64,000 nt of DNA from Endomychus coccineus (taxonomy: Eukaryota; Arthropoda; Insecta; Coleoptera; Endomychidae), in the NCBI GenBank assembly GCA_958510875.1, contig OY294067.1, positions 194,749,322 through 194,813,321 of the forward strand. Reading direction: 5' to 3'. A program made the position numbers and the translations under genes. This document shows positions 44,961 to 55,070 of this stretch, piece by piece (the first letter of the stretch is position 1; every line of letters begins with the position of its first letter). The notes beneath the pieces were generated by a model. That model searched no databases. It was given only the letters and a program-made list of their open reading frames with translations, and was not told the DNA's origin.

Positions 44961-46021
44961 GTGAATTTGCGGATCTGTTATTCTAATTGTTTTTTCCATA
45001 GGAGTTTAAGGTGACTAGTTATTTGGCTTGGTCGCTGATGTTAATCACCTGAAATTCTAAAGTCAATCCTCTGGTAAGTATCCCTAGTGATATACTATGA
45101 TAACTTGGTTATTATTTATCTTCGATTATCGGGACTGGTTTCGAGATGATACCTCCCTTTGTGAAACAGGTAGATAGCATGATGTAAATTGCTGCCACCA
45201 TCTAACTGTGCACTTATAAGATGTTTCGGTAGTTAAGATAGTGAAACTAATCTCGGTGAAATTGTATGGAATTCAATTAAATCGCTAGCCGATTGATGAT
45301 TAGTGTTATGTCCTGTCAGAATTATCCCAAGTGCAGGAATTCCCTTATAGCTTCACTACTATACTCGCTTCTATTATTTTAGCTAATAATTGGTAGAGAG
45401 AGATGAAATCAGAATAGCTTCATAACAATTAATATAACAATGTGTATTAAAAAGGAATATGATCAAAGAACAAAAGAAAAATTTATACAAAGAATGTAGA
45501 ATAACAACTCATAACATAAACATTATTACTGGCCTTCTATGAAACAAGTACACACGATTTTTGATTACCATACAAGGTATAAAGTCTCAAAAGCTCATGA
45601 AAAATAAGTTGGTACTTATAAAGAGTTATATTAAAAATAACAAATTAGTCTTCATTATAAAAATACCATAACAGAGAAACTAAACTATGATTTCTTTCAA
45701 CTTTTACCTGTACCTGTATTATATCTTGATCTTTATACCTTTATTCTCCCGAATTCTAAATACCATATCCTGAACAACCATTATTATTCATCATCAGAGC
45801 AGCCTTGCAACGACAGTTAAGATGGATATCTTTGCGGTGGCCCAAGGGAAACTGGTACCAATCAACCATGTGAAGAGCAACTCTTATGTTATGAACAAAA
45901 TCCAACTAACTGTACACGATTTTCGACTAATATACAAGGGGTAAAGCCTGAAAAGCTCACATGAAGAATAAGTTGCTACTTGTAGTACCTCAAAAATCTG
46001 TTGCAATTTAAAAGTGCGGTC
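44961..46021. other. No gene; imperfect direct duplication
   Basis: 45543-45620 and 45907-45990 share ACACGATTTT, ATACAAGG, AAAGCTCA and AATAAGTTG in order, an imperfect direct repeat about 365 bp apart. Otherwise nothing recognised. Confidence 0.4.
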
Positions 46022-46441
46022 ATGAAATCGCAAATGTTCCTTTAAACGGACTAAATATTTTAGAAATTACGCCGGATTGTCACGTTAACTCACACAAATC
46101 TACTATCAGTGTTTTTGAATGGTCAAAAGTAAAATACAGAGACATTGATCTTCTGCCAATGCACATTTTGTTAACTGATCGAAAGGAATTTAATAGAACA
46201 AGAATCCTGTAAAATTGTTCCCAATTCAATTGGATGATCTGTAAACGCTTAGAGCCGCATTAGCAGTTCAAAATGAAAATATCAACGAAACTCACATTCA
46301 TTTCACTTTAACCAAAAAGGGTATTTTCAAATCTCACATTTTTATCAAAAAAGCAAATTCACTTCAACCCAGATATAAGAAAGTGCAATTTAATACTCCG
46401 CTTTATGTTAGCTTCGATCTGTGGAGGGAGGAGCTACAATA
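46022..46441 (+). pseudogene. Unidentified coding relic
   Basis: A frame of 63 sense codons (46022-46210) reads 'IANVPLNGLNILEITPDCHV', 'SVFEWSKVKYRDIDLLPMHI' and 'LTDRKEFNRTRIL' to a stop. After one or two frameshifts a coherent frame resumes, 'NENINETHIHFTLTKKG', 'FKSHIFIKKANSLQPRYKKV', ending 'VSFDLWREELQ' at a stop at 46441. Composition and codon pattern look protein-coding. I recognise no family. A captured or transposon-encoded gene fragment is likely. Confidence 0.4.
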
Positions 46442-47015
46442 ATAATATAAAACCACTGTTCCTGCTGATGCAGCTATTCATTGTTAGAAGTAGTGTCATA
46501 TTATTATCTTTAGTTAATATTTCATAATCAATATAATATTAACATTCATACACATGTAAAATCAGTCTTGTTCCAACTTCGAATAGATTCACTACCTGTA
46601 ATCTTTTTAATAAACTAATTTTAATTCTTTTTGAAAAATCAATTTTAATAGAACCTCACGTATTTCGCAGTATGCCGATAGGATTCCGGGCTACTCATCT
46701 TAACTCATCTACGGGAGTTTTCCAAGTCATCCAAATACCGAACGACACAAGATTTGAAATTATTGATCGATTCAGGTCAAGGGATTCACTGCTAAATGTG
46801 ATAAGTCTCAAAAAAATATTCAAGCAATGTGACTAGAAATGAATTGATTCATTTTAATTCAAAATGAACCTTGCGCCGATTTCTTTATTTTTCTAATTTA
46901 GTACTTGAATCGATCAAATTGGAGCTTGATTCAACTAAATCAATAAATCCTGACATGCCGGGAAACATTCTACCTATTATATTGAAATCGGTAATAACGG
47001 ACCACTACACTACTA
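46442..47015. other. No gene recognised
   Basis: Intron 2 DNA up to the hAT element. The ORF at 46871-47065 has no motif. Confidence 0.35.
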
Positions 47016-47899
47016 CAGGGGCGTATCCAGCTCAAAACGGAAGGTGGGGCATCCATTTGAATTAAACCTCGTTTTTAACGTTGGGGTGGGGGCAATAATA
47101 AGGACACTATTTATTAAAAGACAATATTAATATTTGAACAATTGTTTGCTAGGATTACTGCTAAATTTTCTAACTACAGCTTCTACTAATTGCTCCTTGT
47201 TTTCGAAACCCATTGACGGTGAATGCTTAGCATAGCTAACCCATTCAACCTATTTTCACCTATAGTGCTTCTTAGCCATGTTTTAATTCGACGAAGGGAG
47301 CTAAATAAACGTTCTAGTTGTGCAGGACTGTGAAAGCAGTATCACTAGCGCCTTCCGAATAGTCGGAAGAAACAATTCCCTTTTTTTAAATGTCAATGAT
47401 GTCTAGCGTTTTTATTTCCCATATTTTGAACCACAATTCCTTCTACTTCGATGGGTTCCGAGTCGTAGAAAATTGCACAGAATGAAGTATTTTCATTCCA
47501 TTCCTCTAATGAACATTTTTCATGTTACTCGGATGGAAATGTGTGAATGAAAAAGCAAGCGAGTTGTCTGCAGAAAACTTACAGAGAACGCGTATCCTGT
47601 TCAGGGGTGTAGATAAAATAAAAGGTGACAACCGTTTTACCCCTTCTCCTTATCCTCCGAAATTTGAGGAAAACTTTTATATCGTTCATTACATTTCTAA
47701 TAACTGTGTTTTCGACATTTTTTCGAAATTTCAAACCAAAATATCTCGAAATCTAAGTCTCTAATTAAAAATTTTAAGAACAAATTTTTCACTAAACTAG
47801 ACGTTGCTTTCAGAAAATTATTATAATTTTTGAAAAGTAGCTGGGTGAGTAAGAAATAGAGGGGTTAAAGGGGGAATGCTCCTATTATGTACGCCTCTG
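47016..47899 (-). mobile_element. Internally deleted hAT element
   Basis: The ends CAGGGGCGTA (47016) and TACGCCTCTG (to 47899) form the CAGRGGCGTA terminal inverted repeat common in insect hAT elements. Inside, on the - strand (47180-47335), 'ERLFSSLRRIKTWLRSTIGE' followed by 'NRLNGLAMLSIHRQW' is the C-terminal hAT dimerisation domain. The rest of the transposase is missing. No matching 8 bp target duplication was found. Confidence 0.75.
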
Positions 47900-48199
47900 A
47901 AAAAAATGCAATGAAACGAGTTATTATTGATAGATATAACATTATTTTAGTAAGATTTGTTCAAAAGTTTCGTGAAAAAAAATGATTTATTCCCTTTCAA
48001 CTTTGAAGATATCTCCGTTATTAAGGACTTACGAAAGCTATTTTCTGGGGAAAGTCCGCTTTATTTCCGATCCTCTATTAGCTCCTAAAATTAATGTATT
48101 ACAAAACTGAACCAATCTGTATAATGTTCAAAAATTTGCCAGTAAAAATATTGTGACTTAGCCAAAATTACCTTGGTCCAAAAGTTGATAGTTAGAGAC
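47900..48199. other. No gene recognised
   Basis: Spacer between the hAT and mariner remnants. Confidence 0.3.
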
Positions 48200-49300
48200 A
48201 TACAGGGTGTTACATTTAAAATATCATTTTAGTGTTTTTCCATTTATTTCTTTATAAATATGAAAACAAAATGTAAACAATGGATAAAGGAATTGAAATA
48301 TATGTACAGTACGGCTATAGTTTATAGATTTCTGGAACCTGTTGGGCTTGTGTACTAAATAAATAAATAAATCACTCGTTCTCTAAATTTTGAAACTACT
48401 AAGGTAGTGCCAACAATGTCCGGCCTGATTGAAAGAAATGGCGTAGACTCACAATTACATTTTATTTTATATAATCCACTCCTGACATCAATGCACTTAT
48501 TACATAGTTTCAGCAACAATTCAATACCCCTGTCACGTCTTCGTCATCATTGTAATGGCATCCCGGGAGATCCTTTTTCAAATTCCCCAACAAGTAAAAG
48601 TCATTAGAGGCGATATCTCGACATGCGAAGAGTGATCGATTTGTTCAAAACCGCAGTCCCAAATTGCGGCTTCCGTAATTACACCAGTATTGTCGTGCGA
48701 CAAACGCACCGCTGGTCAGTTATCCATGACTTTTCTCTCGAATATTTTGTCGCAATTTGCCCAGGAGTGCTCATAATGTGCCTCGATAAGTGTGCTATTG
48801 TCTTCTATGAGAACAATTCCCCCATAATCCCGAAAGATCATCACTTTTTTTGTCTACTGATAGAACCTAAACTTTCATGGTAGTGCTTCTCCTCTCGTTT
48901 ACATTCCATCGACTCCCTTCTGGACAAATGATCATAGTAGAGAACCAGGGTTTCAACTCCTGTGATAATTATTTTCAACACGTCTACAAGGTTTTCTCCA
49001 CAGAGCTCCAAAAATAACCGAGCACATTCAATACGACGCTGTCGCTGAACTGCTGAGAGTTATTTGCACTAGTTTTACTCTTATCCATATGTTCGTGGAT
49101 GATTCCACGAACGCTTGATCTGAAAGCTTTGACATGAAATTTCTGCTATTTCTTTCACCTTCAAGCGTCGATTGCCTGATACGAGATCCTCAAGGCATTT
49201 TATCGTCTGTCACTCATCCACCGTCCTTCCTCTTCTACCGTCTTCCAAGGATTCCTCTTCTATCAGCGATTAAGACAGTGAATTTTCACCGTACATTCCA
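48200..49300 (-). pseudogene. Mariner transposase pseudogene (SETMAR-like type)
   Basis: Frameshifted - strand frame: a degraded HTH ('CLEDLVSGNRRLKVKEIAEI'), 'CARLFLELCGENLVDVLKII', 'ITGVETLVLYYDHLSRRESM' (the catalytic Asp of ITGDETW is changed to V), 'MIFRDYGGIVLIEDNSTLIE', and scraps after it near 48400-48600. The left boundary may be the ACAGGGTGTTACAT near 48203. Not functional. Confidence 0.65.
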
Positions 49301-50146
49301 TCTAACCTTTGATGCTCTGAGGAAAAGGACACTCTAGTAAGATATTTGATAACAGCTCGATAGTAAATTTTCGTGACTTCTGACATCGTGATCAACGAGT
49401 TGTGAGAACTAATTGATGTAAAATTAATTTTTTCCTCGAGGCTAGAAAGACTTACTTCACCTTGTATGTTGTTATCAACATTTTGACCCGTTTGGCACTT
49501 TATTGGAACAATAATCATTATCAAACTAAAACAATGTGATGTGCATCGAAACTGCAGTCACAATCATTAATAAAAGGAAGGAAGGTGCATATTCTCATGT
49601 TAATAAACTATCACAAAATAACTGATTCTTTCTTGGAATACTTTATTTTAAATTTTTTATATTTATGTTTTCAACGGCCATAAGGAATCTCCCATTTAGA
49701 ATTTTGTCTCTCATCATAGAATGTATCTATTTTGAAAATTCATATAAGAAATTTTTCATAACAACTTTTTAGATTCATCAATTCTAAAATATTTTCTCAG
49801 TTTTTTCAGAACAAATCAAACAAAACGCTTGAGGTCGATTTAAAGATATGCGAGTTAAATTATACATTATAACAATATAATTCCTGAGACTGTTATGCAT
49901 TTACTAATTCGCACATTATTTAATTGCTACAATTAGGTCATCTCCACATTGAAAATGTGTGTTGATTTGAAACAAAAATGTTCAGAATAAAATGGGCCAT
50001 ACTTACAGTTTTATCCCACTAAGCCGTTCGTTAAAAGTTTATGTAGCCATTAAAAAGTGATTTCTCATGAAATAAATTTTTTATACTTGTTCATTAATGT
50101 CAATTCTATGTGTTATTATTGTTTGTTAATTGTAAATCGTTCGCAG
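49301..50146. other. End of Pdp intron 2, no gene recognised
   Basis: AT-rich. The acceptor TCGCAG ends at 50146. Confidence 0.4.
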
Positions 50147-50397
50147 GATTTTTCGTGGGAGTGTTCGATGGACATATGGGTGGAGCCTGTGCTCAAGTTA
50201 TAGCTAAACGCTTATATAATTATATAACAGCCTGCCTTTTACCTCACGATCAACTCATGCAAATCTTACCAAGTTCTGATCATTCTCCAGAACTACTGAA
50301 TCTAGTGAAGCCTTACAACAATAAAGTTCAGTTTGTTGATGATGTCAGAAAGATATATACAAATAGTTTCGAAGTATTTTTAAAAGATTTAATCAAG
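50147..50397 (+). CDS. Pdp: Pdp exon 3 (FDGH metal-binding block)
   Basis: Residues 112-195. The first two bases complete codon 112 begun in exon 2. It opens with 'GFFVGVFDGHMGGACAQVIA': D119-G120-H121 is the PP2C metal-binding motif, whose Asp coordinates the two Mg/Mn ions. The following residue is Met where most PPM enzymes have Ala or Gly. The exon continues through 'LYNYITACLLPHDQLM' to 'FEVFLKDLIK' and GTACCT. The short open reading beyond 50397 is a 55 bp intron. Confidence 0.92.
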
Positions 50398-50452
50398 GTA
50401 CCTTATTGGAAAGTAGTTACTATTTCTGTACTGAATATTGATCAATTTTTAG

Positions 50453-50669
50453 GCTGGGTACAAACAGGGCTTTGAAATGGCTGAAGCTCTTGAAACTGCT
50501 TTTCTCAGGCTAGACGATGATTTATCTAGAGAAGGCTTACCAGATGAAAATGGCGGTGTAAATAAGAAGACTCTATCAGTAGCGTTATCAGGAGCCGTAG
50601 CATGTGTGACTCATATTGATGGACCCCACTTACATATTGCAAATGTAGGGGATTGCAATGCAGTATTAG
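50453..50669 (+). CDS. Pdp: Pdp exon 4 (core beta-strands, GDCNAVLG)
   Basis: Residues 196-267 plus one base of 268. The preceding intron is only 55 bp (50398-50452), ending ATTTTTAG. It reads 'AGYKQGFEMAEALETAFLRL', 'DDDLSREGLP', then 'LSGAVACVTHIDG' and 'IANVGDCNAVLG'. SGAVA and NVGDCNAVL are PP2C core motifs. The final G is split by the GTACAT donor. Confidence 0.92.
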
Positions 50670-52481
50670 GTACATATTCAATTGCTCTAAATTCAACAAA
50701 TAAAACCGTAAAATATTATATGCAATCATATACTAAGCAATCTACATAACAGGTCAAATTAGTAAAAATAGTTCCGAGATTTAAGAGAACTACTAGCAGT
50801 AGAATGCAAGTATGTAAGTCCAGTTCATAATATCTGACCAGTAATAAACATTATCTTAACATTGAATATTTTTCTTCCATTTCAAAAGCTTTATTTCTCT
50901 CTAATATGATTAATATAATTCGGCTGCCATCGACATGTACTAAAACCTAAGAAAAACTGCAAGAAACCTAGGATCGGTATTGTTTGAAATTTGATCTTTT
51001 GCAAGAAATTTGCAAAGTCTTCTTGAAATCGCATAATCTGTTTTCGATAAAATGAAAAATTCCGGAATGTATGAATATTATTGGTATGGGTAGATAAATA
51101 TAACGAGAAGGTCTCTAGAACGTTTGGCCTGTACAGACGTATAGAAAGTTTGGGTGTCTTAGTGTAACTATTCACATATATCGTTTATGTATGACTATCA
51201 AGGTACATTGAAAGTTTGGAAAAGATGTAAAATAATTGTAAGAATAGAAAAATGGGTACCTTATCTTATTTATGTTTTTAATTTAGTGACTACAATAGTT
51301 TTCCGTCCAAATTATTCTTAATGGATCCGGAATGGTTGTACTTATTTCATAAACTAGGGAAACGCAATTATAGTGCAGTCAACGGGTATTTTGACAGCAG
51401 TGGTCTATTTTTCTTTTACTTTGCAGATATTGTACTATATATTAACGTAGTGCTAATGGTGTGTCGTTCAAGTTATTGAAATTGAAATGAACTAAATCAA
51501 AACTTCGCACGTTCTCAACAAGATAATTAGTTAATCATTTCATTCTGAATATAACTACTTAATTTTCAATATATGACTACAAAGTGATTTGATTGGAATT
51601 TGGAATTTTTAAGTTGTTGACCAATCTTGATTACATTCTAATGGAAAAGTCAATAGATGAATAATTACTTGTTATAAATTAATCTAATCCACAAAGGTAG
51701 TATACGTCTCTTTAAATGGATCATTGGCCTCAGTTGAATAGTTCCAGACAGCTGTTACGCCTTCTCTAGCACATTTTGTTGTTGGTAATACTCAACAAAG
51801 ATATAGATCGATGACACTACAGCTCTACTCGTTTCATTGATAAGCCGTAGAAGGCGAAATAGCTGTCTGGAACTATTTAGCGGTGGTGTTACAGATTTAT
51901 CTAGAGAAACTAATACTATTCTATTGAATTTTTGTCCTAGAAGTCTTAGTGACATGTCGGTGATTATTCGTTTGAATTTTTAGTACATATCCAAGTTGAA
52001 CCTACGAAATGTAAAAATTAACAATCAAAAATGTTGAATATGAAAACTTTATACAATAAATTCAATTACATTACATATTTGACAATCTATCATATTTTGT
52101 TCTCCGAGTCTGGATAATTTATTATCTAATTTTTGAGATCCACTTCTCTTATGCAGCTACCCACATCATAATAGCCAAAGATTAATTACCTACATAAGAT
52201 TAATGCGTGATTTGAAAATTTATAAATGTTTGAAAAATGCAATACTTATTAGAAGTTCTATAATCTTTTCATAATTGTTCCAAGTTGTGCATCAATTATG
52301 AAAGATATAATTAATTATCTAATTTTCGGGATCTACTTCTTTTATGCATCTACTTACATCATAATATCTAATACTGAAGTTAGAAGCGTTTTAGAAATAC
52401 AATATTCATTTGCTTCGACTTGTTAACTAACTGTTTTATCACGCTTATGCTTGAGAACTAACATAACTCATTTTATTTTAG
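50670..52481. other. Pdp intron 4
   Basis: 1.8 kb. It contains a MITE-like hairpin (51738-51881) and a direct repeat: 52117-52190 and 52306-52375 share TTATCTAATTTT, GATCYACTTCT and ACATCATAATA. ORFs here have no recognised function. Confidence 0.6.
51738..51881. repeat. Hairpin-forming MITE-like repeat in Pdp intron 4
   Basis: ATAGTTCCAGACAGCTGTTA at the left is answered by TAGCTGTCTGGAACTAT at the right. The arms are 28 bp with about three mismatches and the loop is about 90 nt. Likely a small nonautonomous element. Confidence 0.6.
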
Positions 52482-53176
52482 GGTCATTATCGGAGACAGG
52501 ATCTTGGTTGGTTAAAAAACTCACTATGGAACATAACGTAGATAATCAAGACGAAGTCAAGCGGATAACGAAAGAACATCCAGACAATGAGAGAACTACA
52601 GTGATTAGACAAGGAAGACTTCTTGGGCAACTAGCTCCTTTTCGAGCACTAGGAGATTTTAGATATAAGTGGAGCAAAGAAATCATGACCGACTTTGTAG
52701 CGAAACATTTCGATGCCAAAATGATACCTCAATACTATAAAACTCCGCCATATTTATCAGCAAAACCTGATGTTACTTATCATCGTCTAACCCCACGTGA
52801 CAAATTCCTAATACTAGCCACCGACGGGTTGTGGGATTTAATTAGTCCCCTACAAGTTGTGAGATTAGTTGGTGAACATATGAAGGGGAAAGTTACTCTA
52901 AGTCCTCTGAAATTACCAAGAAAGAGCATGAAAATAAAAGACATCAATGACATATTAATACAACGTAAGGAAGGTCTACAAATGAAACCTCGAGATACTA
53001 ATGCAGCTACACATCTAATCAGAAATGCTTTAGGTGGAACTGACTATGGTGTTGATCATAATAAGTTGAGTGAAATATTAACTTTAAATGATGGAGTAGT
53101 TAGATTTTTTAGAGATGATATTACAATCACAGTGGTTTATTTTGATTCGGAATTTTTGAGACATTGTCCACCATAA
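52482..53176 (+). CDS. Pdp: Pdp exon 5 (C-terminal catalytic half)
   Basis: Residues 268-498 and stop. It begins 'GSLSETGSWLVKKLTMEHN', then 'LLGQLAPFRALGDFRYKW', the PDP-specific form of the PP2C GDF motif; 'LTPRDKFLILATDGLWDLIS' with catalytic D382; 'PLQVVRLVGEHMKGKVTLSP'; 'ALGGTDYGVDH'; and 'FFRDDITITVVYFDSEFLR' (residues 476-494) with the last metal-ligand Asp in RDDI. Whole protein about 498 aa, near the usual family length. No disabling change is seen in any exon, so the gene looks functional. AATAAA at 53175-53180 overlaps the stop. Confidence 0.93.
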
Positions 53177-53799
53177 TAAAGTTGTCTATATAATAATGTT
53201 ATGTACATTTTATTTTGACAAGGAAATACCCACTATGTCATCAGCAGTAAATTCGATCCCTCTACTTTATAGTAATCAAAGTAGTAGTCAAATGAACGGT
53301 TTGTTTACTATTACTAAGTGCAGTGGATGTAATAGACACAAACTATTCATTTGAATACAACAATATAAATACTTTGAAAATTGAAAAGAATAATGATAAA
53401 CTTTTGATATTAGAAAGTATCCAAATTAAAAGAAACAATTGTGTTAATGATAAAATTGATTCTAATCTTCCAAGACTAATAATCTGATTCAAAGTCAAAC
53501 AAATTCAGATATTTTGAATCACCACTTTCTATTATCTATTCAATTCAACCTCAAAAGATATGTATTATCTGACATTGTTACATTTATGACAGTGACAGTT
53601 TTGAAATTAAATTGATTAATATGTTTATATTACCCAAGTGTGAGTTCCTTATAATAAATTATAATGTAAATTTAGTTTCATTTCTCACAATCCATGTGGT
53701 ACTACCAGTTTCAAGGTCTAATGAATTTGCACCTCATCTTCAGGTACACTTTATAAATTTTATAGAAACAAATAGCCTTATTAATAATCATGAACATAC
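53177..53799. other. Pdp 3' flank with dispersed repeat
   Basis: 53415-53555 is a direct copy of 7255-7395. No further gene. The downstream poly(A) region of Pdp should lie at the start of this stretch. Confidence 0.45.
53415..53555 (+). repeat. Dispersed repeat, direct copy of 7255-7395
   Basis: Shares ACAATTGTGTTAATGATAAA and further blocks with 7255-7395. Confidence 0.6.
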
Positions 53800-54640
53800 A
53801 CAATATATAAAATTTTATTGCAGATATGCACATGATATCCTTATCATTTGGAATGGAAATAGATAACAACTTGACACTTTAATAATATACATAGTTCGAT
53901 GAAATTTACTCTTGAAACTCAAAACAAAAGCAAGAGTTTAAATTCTCTTGACTTAACTTTGAAATTATCACACAACAAAATAGATTTTAATATTTATAGA
54001 AAGCGCACATATGCAGACATAACTATAAACAATGAATCCTTTTCATCCTATACAACATAAAGTAGCAGGCTTCCATAGTTATTAGGCTTTAAAAACACCT
54101 CCATCAGAACATATGTACTATCAACTAATTTTAAAAATTCACAATCTATTAATACAAATTCAAATATCATAAAACCATATAGATCTCTAACCTATTTCGG
54201 TAATATCACCAATAAAATCTCAAATATTCTGGAACCTTCAGTAAAAAATCATATAAATTCTCAAATTCTCTTAATACCTTTGAATAAGGATATAGTACAC
54301 AAATTAAAACAAAGTGGCATATATCAATTATCATGTAACTCTTGCGAAGCAATCTACATAGGTAGAACTTGTAGAAATGTTAAAAATAGATTAAAAGCAC
54401 ACTTACGTTGTCTTATTAATTATTCTGAATTTTCCCAATTTGCTAACCATCTGACAGAGAATGGTCATAATTTTAACCTGGAAACAAATTTAAAAATTTT
54501 ACATATAGCAACAAAAATCTTAATCTTAATTTCCTTGAAATACACAAATCGTTTAAAAATAACGAAGTACTAACATTAAATTCACAATTGTCTTCAAATT
54601 ATAATCCTACTTATTCAGCATTACCTTAAAAATAAATAAA
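53800..54640 (+). mobile_element. Decayed Penelope-like element (RT end and GIY-YIG)
   Basis: 'RYAHDILIIWNGN' (about 53820-53865) is a changed YADD/YVDD box. It is followed by frame-shifted 'KFTLETQNKSKSLNSLDLTL' and 'FNIYRKRTYADITINN' (the RT thumb as in PLEs), and an open GIY-YIG domain at 54280-54573: 'KQSGIYQLSCNSCEAIYIGR' with TCRNVKNRLKAHLR and 'FANHLTENGHNF'. The 5' half is absent. Same type as the relic at 1540-2476. Confidence 0.75.
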
Positions 54641-55014
54641 TTGTTGCCTACAAAATGATATATAACAATTTGAGGTAAATTTAGAGTTTATTTCGAATGT
54701 TCAAAAGGTTTCTTTAACCCAGTCATCATAAATTATGATTTTAATAATAGATGTCACCAATATTAACAAGTTTTTAATCACTTATCTACAACTACACTGT
54801 TTTGTAACATCTTAGATTTCAACATGTGAACATTGTAAAAACTTGATCATAACTGAAATTTGTACAAATTCAATGTTTTACAATAATCATGATGACTGGA
54901 ACCTTATTTATAGAATGTAAGTAATTTAACTATTAATTCTATATAATTCATTAAAAATAATTTTAAATATAACAACATGGATTAAAATTTCTTTAATTCG
55001 GCCACTTATATATT

Positions 55015-55070
55015 CCTGAAAGTGAGGTGAAAATTGATTAGACCTCGAAACTGATGGTAGTACCTATCAT
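55015..55070 (+). ncRNA. Degenerate hammerhead-like remnant 3' of the PLE
   Basis: CTGAAAGTGAGGT ... ACCTCGAAAC keeps stem II (GAGGT/ACCTC) and GAAAC, but the CUGANGA core is scrambled to CTGAAAG. It lies about 400 bp downstream of the GIY-YIG frame, where a PLE terminal repeat would be. Non-functional if real. Confidence 0.3.

Noticed and set aside
53174..53180. AATAAA overlapping the Pdp stop codon as a special 3'-end arrangement
   Set aside because: The same overlap occurs at the nested secreted gene and at the dead P-element transposase (about 13355-13360). In such AT-rich DNA a TAA stop readily makes AATAAA by chance.
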